From: Marinobacter sp. BW6
Lineage (GTDB): Bacteria > Pseudomonadota > Gammaproteobacteria > Pseudomonadales > Oleiphilaceae
Length of the DNA: 64,000 nucleotides
Assembly (NCBI RefSeq): GCF_008107725.1
Contig: NZ_VIRN01000061.1
Location: 372,001 to 436,000 of the forward strand
Direction of reading: 5' to 3'
In this document: piece by piece, positions 59,302 through 64,000 of the stretch
Layout of the letters: each line of letters begins with the position of its first letter
Position numbering within the stretch: position 1 is the stretch's first letter
Made by a program: the position numbers and the translations under genes
Notes under the pieces: model-generated
What the model saw: the letters and a program-made list of their open reading frames with translations, nothing else
What the model was told of the DNA's origin: nothing
Database searches by the model: none

Positions 59302-60033
59302 TCAGAGCAGCCCGAGCCCCTCGGCCAGACGCTGCGCCGGGACGTAGCCGCGAACCATGTTGCCGTCCTCCAGCACAATGGCCGGTGTGCCGGTTACGCC
59401 AACCCGACCACCCAGCTCAAACTGCTCGCGCACCGGGTTGTCACAGCTAGCATCGGCCACTTTACGGCCGGCCTTGGCCGCATCCATAGCAGCCTGCTGA
59501 TCGTCAGCACACCAGACCGACTCGTACTTTCTGAAAGAAGCTGTATTGGGCCCGGACCGGGGAAATGCATAGTAATTGACAGTAATGCCATAGTCGTTGA
59601 GCTGCGGCACCTCGTCATGCAATTTCCGGCAGTAAGGACAGTCGATATCAGTAAATACACTCACGACGGCCTTTTCGTTTTCCGCCGGGAAGCTGATCAC
59701 GCCATTGGCATCAAAACCCGCCATCATCTCGCGACGGGCCTCAGTGCGGGCTGCTTCCGTGACATTGGCAATGCCCTGATCGGTAACCTTCAGAAGATCG
59801 CCCGTCATCAGATACTGACCATCCTCGGTCGCGTAAATGGTGTCGCCGTTGTTACTCTGGACTTCGTAGAGCCCCTTGGCCTCGGACTCCTTTACCGACA
59901 TCACCTGAAGGCCCGGGACGGCCTGGGTCAGGCGCTCGGAAATCCGGTCTTCGACTTCACCGGCACTGACATTCGCCATAACGAGTGAACCGAAACCGAA
60001 GGCAAACGCCACAACCGCATGTTTAATATTCAT
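59302..60033 (-). CDS. dsbC: Thiol:disulfide interchange protein DsbC
   Basis: The 243-residue periplasmic isomerase rearranges wrong disulfides. It has a signal peptide (about 1-24, ending VSAGEVED), a dimerisation domain, and a thioredoxin domain with the CPYC active site (VFTDIDCPYCRKLHDEV) and the cis-Pro loop GVTGTPAIVLEDG. The ATG at 60033 was chosen over a TTG 12 bases upstream. Confidence 0.95.
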   Translation of the reverse strand: MNIKHAVVAFAFGFGSLVMANVSAGEVEDRISERLTQAVPGLQVMSVKESEAKGLYEVQSNNGDTIYATEDGQYLMTGDLLKVTDQGIANVTEAARTEARREMMAGFDANGVISFPAENEKAVVSVFTDIDCPYCRKLHDEVPQLNDYGITVNYYAFPRSGPNTASFRKYESVWCADDQQAAMDAAKAGRKVADASCDNPVREQFELGGRVGVTGTPAIVLEDGNMVRGYVPAQRLAEGLGLL

Positions 60034-60162
60034 TCTGACAAACAACCTTTTTCAGAGAGCAATTAAATAACCCGGGCAGTATTGACACAGGCCGGGAATC
60101 AATTCAATGCGACAAGTACATAATAGGAAAGTTCACCTCCGCCAGCGCAAGCCGCCGGTTCA

Positions 60163-61065
60163 TCAACCCCTGGGATGGTGGGCCTGATGTAGCGACTGGA
60201 GCCGCTGACGAGCTACATGGGTATAAATCTGGGTCGTTGACAGGTCCGAGTGACCCAGCAGCATCTGGACAACCCGAAGATCCGCGCCATGGTTTAGAAG
60301 GTGCGTGGCAAAGGCATGTCTCAGGGTGTGGGGTGACAAGTGCTTCCGGATTCCAACCCGCACGGCATAGCGCCGGATCCGATGCCAAAACGTCTGACGG
60401 GTCATCGCCGCCGCCCGATTGCCCGGGAACAGCGCATCGCAGGAGCGACCTTTCAGAAGCTCCGGCCGGCCCTCCTTCATGTACTGCAGTAGCCAGTCCA
60501 CCGCCTCCTCCCCAAGAGGCACGAGCCGCTCCTTGTCACCCTTGCCGGTGATCCTAACCACACCCTGGCGCAGGTTTACCTGATCAACCCGAAGTTCTGT
60601 CAGCTCAGAGACCCGCAACCCACAGCCATAGAGGATCTCCAGCATGGCCTTGTCCCGGAGCTCAATGGCAACACCTGGATCGGGCTCGGAAAGCAGCGCA
60701 TCCACCTCTTCTTCCGTCAGCGAATCCGGAAGACGTCGAGGCAACCTCGGGCTGTCAATTCGCAGGGTAGGGTCCTCAGAGATCAACCCTTCGCGCAGAA
60801 GAAACCGGTAAAACCGTCGAAGGCCGGACAGCCGCCTGGCCGCCGTGGAGCTCTTGATTCCTTCTGCCAGCCCCCGCGACATCCAGGCCAAAAGGTCGGC
60901 TCGGCGAACCTCGGTCAACGCGGGCTTGCCGGGCTGGCTCTCCAGCCACTCCGCCAATCGCAACAAATCACTCCGGTAGGCCTGCCGTGTCTTCTCGCCC
61001 AACCCGTCTTCCAGCCAGATGGCATCAACAAACCGGACAATGACTGTTTCATTTTCCGTTTTCAT
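60163..61065 (-). CDS. xerD: Tyrosine recombinase XerD
   Basis: The 300-residue recombinase resolves chromosome dimers at dif together with XerC. Catalytic residues are visible in CGLRVSELTEL (Arg), GKGDKERLVPL (Lys), LSPHTLRHAFATHLL (His-x-x-Arg), LLGHSDLSTTQIYTHV (His and the nucleophilic Tyr). The ATG at 61065 was chosen because it gives the normal family length of about 300. The longer frame to 61257 runs through the rplS terminator. Confidence 0.95.
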   Translation of the reverse strand: MKTENETVIVRFVDAIWLEDGLGEKTRQAYRSDLLRLAEWLESQPGKPALTEVRRADLLAWMSRGLAEGIKSSTAARRLSGLRRFYRFLLREGLISEDPTLRIDSPRLPRRLPDSLTEEEVDALLSEPDPGVAIELRDKAMLEILYGCGLRVSELTELRVDQVNLRQGVVRITGKGDKERLVPLGEEAVDWLLQYMKEGRPELLKGRSCDALFPGNRAAAMTRQTFWHRIRRYAVRVGIRKHLSPHTLRHAFATHLLNHGADLRVVQMLLGHSDLSTTQIYTHVARQRLQSLHQAHHPRG

Positions 61066-61121
61066 GGCAGGTTCCCAGACTTCGAACGTCTCACGACAAG
61101 CATACCGGAACGCCAGACACA

Positions 61122-61148
61122 AAAAAGGCAGCCCGGGGCTGCCTTTTT
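61122..61148 (-). terminator. Terminator of the rpsP-rplS operon
   Basis: A stem of GGCAGCC and GGCTGCC with a 3-base loop, flanked by A and T runs (AAAAAGGCAGCC and GGCTGCCTTTTT), forms a classic intrinsic terminator about 27 bases after the rplS stop. It separates rplS from xerD. Confidence 0.92.
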
Positions 61149-61174
61149 CTGCCTGCTGTTCAGCGCTCTGCTGA

Positions 61175-61531
61175 TCAGCCCAGCTTTTCCTTGATACGAG
61201 CCGCCTTGCCAGACAGGTCGCGCAGGTAGTAAAGCTTGGCCTGGCGAACATCGCCACGACGCTTCACGCTGATGCTGTCGATGAGCTTGGAGAAGCTCTG
61301 GAAAGTACGCTCAACACCAACACCGTAAGAGATCTTACGCACGGTGAAAGAGGAGTTCATGCCACGGTTACGCTTGCCGATGACGACACCCTCGAACGCC
61401 TGCAGACGCTCACGGTTACCCTCGGTTACGCGAACCTGAACGACCACGGTATCGCCCGGCGCAAACGCAGGGATTTCCTTGGTCATCTGTTCTGCTTCAA
61501 GTTGACTGATGATGTTGTTCTTGCCGCTCAT
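61175..61531 (-). CDS. rplS: 50S ribosomal protein L19
   Basis: The 118-residue protein has the L19 core [35 protein letters not shown] and [17 protein letters not shown], ending [10 protein letters not shown]. The ATG at 61531 with AGGAG upstream is preferred over the longer frame that overlaps trmD. It is the last gene of the rpsP-rimM-trmD-rplS operon. Confidence 0.96.
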   Translation of the reverse strand: MSGKNNIISQLEAEQMTKEIPAFAPGDTVVVQVRVTEGNRERLQAFEGVVIGKRNRGMNSSFTVRKISYGVGVERTFQSFSKLIDSISVKRRGDVRQAKLYYLRDLSGKAARIKEKLG

Positions 61532-61568
61532 CGTAATGCTCCTGATACCCAATCTGTTAATGCCCTGA

Positions 61569-62315
61569 TCATTCAGAGGCACCCGGTTCGTTCAAAATCT
61601 CTTCCAGCAGCTCACGCTCTTCGTCCGTAAACACCCGCTTTCCCAGCAGGTCGGGGCGTCGCTCCCGGGTTCGCCTCAGCGACTGCTTTAGCCGCCAACG
61701 CCGGATCTGATCATGGTGACCGCCCAATAAAACATCCGGCACCGCCTGACCTTCGTAAACTTCGGGCCGGGTGTAGTGCGGACAATCCAGCAAACCGTCA
61801 GCGAAAGAATCCTGCTCTGCCGACTGCGCATGACCCAGCGCTCCGGGGATGAGGCGTGTAACCGCATCGATAACAGCCATCGCTGCCAATTCGCCACCGG
61901 AAAGCACAAAATCACCCAGTGACACTTCCCGATCGACTTCCGTCGCTATCAGGCGCTCATCAACACCCTCGTACCGGCCCGCCACCAGAATCAGCTCCTG
62001 CTCTGCAGCAAGCGACTCGACGACAGACTGATTCAGCGACTCACCCTGAGGCGAGAGGTAAACCACACAGGGGTTTCCGGGTGCTGCTTCCCGTGCTGCA
62101 TGGATCGCGTCCCTCAGGGGCTGAATTTTCATCAGCATACCCGGACCGCCACCATAGGGCCGATCATCTACCGTGCGATGCCGGTCGTGGGTAAACTCAC
62201 GGGGATTCCAGCTCCGGAAAGTCAAAAGACCATCCCGGACTGCCCTTCCCGTAATCCCGTAGTCCGTTACCGCACCGAACATTTCCGGGAACAGACTGAC
62301 TGCGCCAATCCACAC
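61569..62315 (-). CDS. trmD: tRNA (guanine-37-N1) methyltransferase
   Basis: The 248-residue SPOUT enzyme shows the knot motifs [31 protein letters not shown] and [21 protein letters not shown]. It prevents frameshifting by making m1G37. The start is a GTG at 62315, 3 bases after the rimM stop, with GGAG in the end of rimM as ribosome-binding site. Confidence 0.97.
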   Translation of the reverse strand: MWIGAVSLFPEMFGAVTDYGITGRAVRDGLLTFRSWNPREFTHDRHRTVDDRPYGGGPGMLMKIQPLRDAIHAAREAAPGNPCVVYLSPQGESLNQSVVESLAAEQELILVAGRYEGVDERLIATEVDREVSLGDFVLSGGELAAMAVIDAVTRLIPGALGHAQSAEQDSFADGLLDCPHYTRPEVYEGQAVPDVLLGGHHDQIRRWRLKQSLRRTRERRPDLLGKRVFTDEERELLEEILNEPGASE

Positions 62316-62318
62316 CCG

Positions 62319-62846
62319 TCAGAACTCCGGATCCCAGTCCACCACCATGCGTTTTGAATCCAGATCAACGCTCTGAATCACTTCGCCAGGCAGATAAGGA
62401 ATCAGACGCTCACGCTGATCGATGGAACCTGCTGTCGCCTGCACCACCAGAACATCGTTGGATCCGGTTTCCATAAGATGGTGCACTTTACCAAGGCACT
62501 CATCATCGACCGTATACACATCAAGGCTTTCCAGCTGAAACCAGTAAAACTCCCCTTCTGGGAGCGCTGGCAACTCAGCCTTAGAAACCCTGACTTCGGC
62601 ACCGCAGTATGTGTGGGCCAGATCACGGTCATTAATGCCTTTCAGCCTGACGACGATCCCCTGCCCCTGGCGGCGACCCTCCTCAAGCTTGGCCGGAATA
62701 CGTTTTCCATCCAGATCAAGCGTCCAATCGGAATAGTTCAGTATTCCTTCCTTGGGATCCGTGTAAGAGAAGACTTTCAGCCACCCCTTGACCCCAAACA
62801 CCGAGGTAATGCGGCCGATCACAGTTTCCTGCGAATTCTGTGTCAT
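62319..62846 (-). CDS. rimM: Ribosome maturation factor RimM
   Basis: The 175-residue protein has the N-terminal RimM domain (VIGRITSVFGVKGWLKVFSYT) and a PRC-barrel (FYWFQLESLDVYTVD and YLPGEVIQSVDLD). It assists 16S maturation of the 30S head and binds S19. It lies 27 bases after rpsP. Confidence 0.95.
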   Translation of the reverse strand: MTQNSQETVIGRITSVFGVKGWLKVFSYTDPKEGILNYSDWTLDLDGKRIPAKLEEGRRQGQGIVVRLKGINDRDLAHTYCGAEVRVSKAELPALPEGEFYWFQLESLDVYTVDDECLGKVHHLMETGSNDVLVVQATAGSIDQRERLIPYLPGEVIQSVDLDSKRMVVDWDPEF

Positions 62847-62873
62847 GCCATAAACCCCGGTGTCAGTACTGTC

Positions 62874-63113
62874 TTACCCAGCAGCCTTCAGCAGCTGTGC
62901 AACGCGCTCGCTGGTCTGCGCGCCTTGACCGAGCCAGAAATCGACACGATCACGATCAACGCGAAGACTCTCTTCCTGACCACGGGCAACCGGGTTGAAG
63001 AAACCTACACGCTCAATGAAACGACCGTCGCGAGATTTGCGGCTGTCGGTGACTGTCAGATGGTAGAACGGGCGCTTCTTGGAGCCGCCACGAGCCAAAC
63101 GGATAATTACCAT
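62874..63113 (-). CDS. rpsP: 30S ribosomal protein S16
   Basis: The 79-residue protein begins [21 protein letters not shown], the S16 signature, and contains [16 protein letters not shown]. It starts the rpsP-rimM-trmD-rplS operon, the same order as E. coli. Confidence 0.97.
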   Translation of the reverse strand: MVIIRLARGGSKKRPFYHLTVTDSRKSRDGRFIERVGFFNPVARGQEESLRVDRDRVDFWLGQGAQTSERVAQLLKAAG

Positions 63114-63206
63114 TTAACCAATATCCTGTTCTGTTGAACGAACTTTGTACGATTCACGCCTGCTGAACACCAGCTGACGCGAAGACCCATACTCGAAAGG
63201 GGCGCT

Positions 63207-63212
63207 ATTCTA
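63207..63212 (-). promoter_or_regulatory. Candidate -10 element of the rpsP operon
   Basis: On the minus strand TAGAAT (63212-63207) lies about 95 bases before the rpsP ATG, in an AT-rich stretch between ffh and rpsP. The -35 is poorly matched. A 6-bp inverted repeat GGCGCT/AGCGCC (63201-63227) surrounds it. Confidence 0.35.
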
Positions 63213-63276
63213 TGCTAAAAAAGCGCCAAAGAAAACAGCAAAACCAGTTGTTTCCCCGTTTTCCATGTAAGGCTTT

Positions 63277-64000
63277 TTACATACGGCCAAACGGAGGCAT
63301 TCCGCCTCCTCCACCGCCGCCCGGGGGCATCATGCCACCCATGCCGCGCATCATATTAGCCATACCGCCTTTCTTGCCAAACTTTTTCATCATCTTCTGC
63401 ATTTGCTTGTGCTGCTTCAGCAGACGATTCACATCCTGGATCTGGGTTCCAGACCCCGTGGCGATCCGGCGCTTGCGGGAATTGTTGATCACATCCGGGT
63501 ACCGGCGCTCCTTGGGCGTCATCGAGCAAATGATGGCTTCCATCTGCCCCATGGACTTGTCGTTAACCTGCTGCTGCGCCACCTGGGCCATCTGACCCAT
63601 GCCCGGCAGCTTGTCTAGCAGGCCACCGATGCCACCCATGCTCTTCATCTGCTGCAGCTGGTCGCGAAAATCCTCCAGGTCAAAGCTCTTACCCTTCTTG
63701 ATTTTCTTGGTGAGCTTCTGGGCCTTCTTCTGGTCCAGCTTGCGCTCCGCCTCTTCGATCAGCGAGAGCACATCCCCCATACCCAGGATCCGGGACGCGA
63801 CCCGATCCGGATAGAACGGCTCAAGGGCATCGGACTTTTCACCCACACCCAGGAACTTGATCGGCTTGCCGGTAATATGGCGAACGGACAGGGCGGCACC
63901 GCCACGGGCATCGCCATCGGTCTTGGTCAGGACCACGCCCGTCAGAGGCAGGGCATCGTTAAACGCTTTGGCGGTGTTGGCCGCATCCTGACCGGTCATG
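63277..64000 (-). CDS. ffh: Signal recognition particle protein Ffh (C-terminal part, truncated by window)
   Basis: The frame runs off the right edge. About 240 residues are visible. They include the end of the GTPase NG domain (TGVVLTKTDGDARGGAALSV and GVGEKSDALEPFYPDRVASRILGMGD) and the methionine-rich M domain (FRDQLQQMKSMGGIGGLLDK; DVNRLLKQHKQMQKMMKKFG) that binds 4.5S RNA and signal sequences. The C-terminus is a run of glycines and prolines ending PPFGRM. SRP targets membrane proteins to FtsY. Confidence 0.96.
   Translation of the reverse strand, partial: MTGQDAANTAKAFNDALPLTGVVLTKTDGDARGGAALSVRHITGKPIKFLGVGEKSDALEPFYPDRVASRILGMGDVLSLIEEAERKLDQKKAQKLTKKIKKGKSFDLEDFRDQLQQMKSMGGIGGLLDKLPGMGQMAQVAQQQVNDKSMGQMEAIICSMTPKERRYPDVINNSRKRRIATGSGTQIQDVNRLLKQHKQMQKMMKKFGKKGGMANMMRGMGGMMPPGGGGGGGMPPFGRM

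Noticed and set aside
61065..61257. N-terminal extension of xerD
   Set aside because: It would run through a strong intrinsic terminator and into rplS. The family length fits the ATG at 61065.

Overview
The window reads as a moderately GC-rich gammaproteobacterial chromosome, almost certainly Marinobacter or a very close relative. The best single clue is a 511-residue fatty acyl-CoA reductase (3119-4654) of the type used by Marinobacter to make fatty alcohols for wax esters. The conserved blocks follow the Pseudomonas/Marinobacter gene order: xerD-dsbC-hom-thrC-recJ-prfB-lysS, nadB divergent from algU-mucA-mucB-mucC-mucD, lepA-lepB-DUF4845-rnc-era-recO-pdxJ, cysM-rlmD-relA-mazG divergent from gacS, and rpsP-rimM-trmD-rplS next to ffh. 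I see no prophage, insertion sequence, CRISPR array, tRNA or rRNA. Most of the DNA is core genome, with signalling genes inserted at block boundaries.

Layout. 1-4654: an acetate and fatty alcohol segment, with a NarL/LuxR-type response regulator, acetyl-CoA synthetase and fatty acyl-CoA reductase. 4877-10594: a signalling segment, with a MinD-like ATPase divergent from an HDOD-histidine kinase and a REC-PAS-GGDEF-EAL protein. 10753-12537: a methyltransferase plus a DUF2156 (lysyl-phosphatidylglycerol synthase C-terminal-like) protein of unknown joint role. 12515-24542: murI, nudC, plsB, rsmJ, tsaB, adk, a YbaK-HDOD fusion, ppc and two small paralogous proteins. 24679-33197: mazG, relA, rlmD and cysM, with gacS divergent. 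33210-39322: pdxJ, recO, era, rnc, DUF4845, lepB and lepA as one tightly packed minus-strand operon. 39421-46514: a CHASE-PAS-GGDEF-EAL protein with a damaged EAL domain, then the mucD-mucC-mucB-mucA-algU envelope-stress cluster. 46697-51059: nadB, sdhE, ygfX-like, ygfZ and a stand-alone HDOD gene. 51188-61065: ung, lysS, prfB, recJ, thrC, hom, dsbC and xerD. 61175-64000: rplS, trmD, rimM, rpsP and the 3' part of ffh.

Functional themes. Stress and second-messenger control is dense: RelA ((p)ppGpp), GacS, AlgU/MucA/MucB, two GGDEF-EAL proteins and three HDOD proteins. Translation and RNA maintenance is the other large group: LepA, Era, RNase III, RlmD, RsmJ, TsaB, RF2 with its programmed +1 frameshift, LysRS, RimM, TrmD, S16, L19 and Ffh.

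The most interesting non-housekeeping items are the HDOD-kinase/GGDEF-EAL pair, the YbaK-HDOD fusion, the methyltransferase/DUF2156 pair, the MinD-like protein with a long unassigned tail, the degenerate EAL domain, and the two small paralogues at 23939-24542. None is proven to be a new system. All functions are read from sequence motifs and gene order without database searches.
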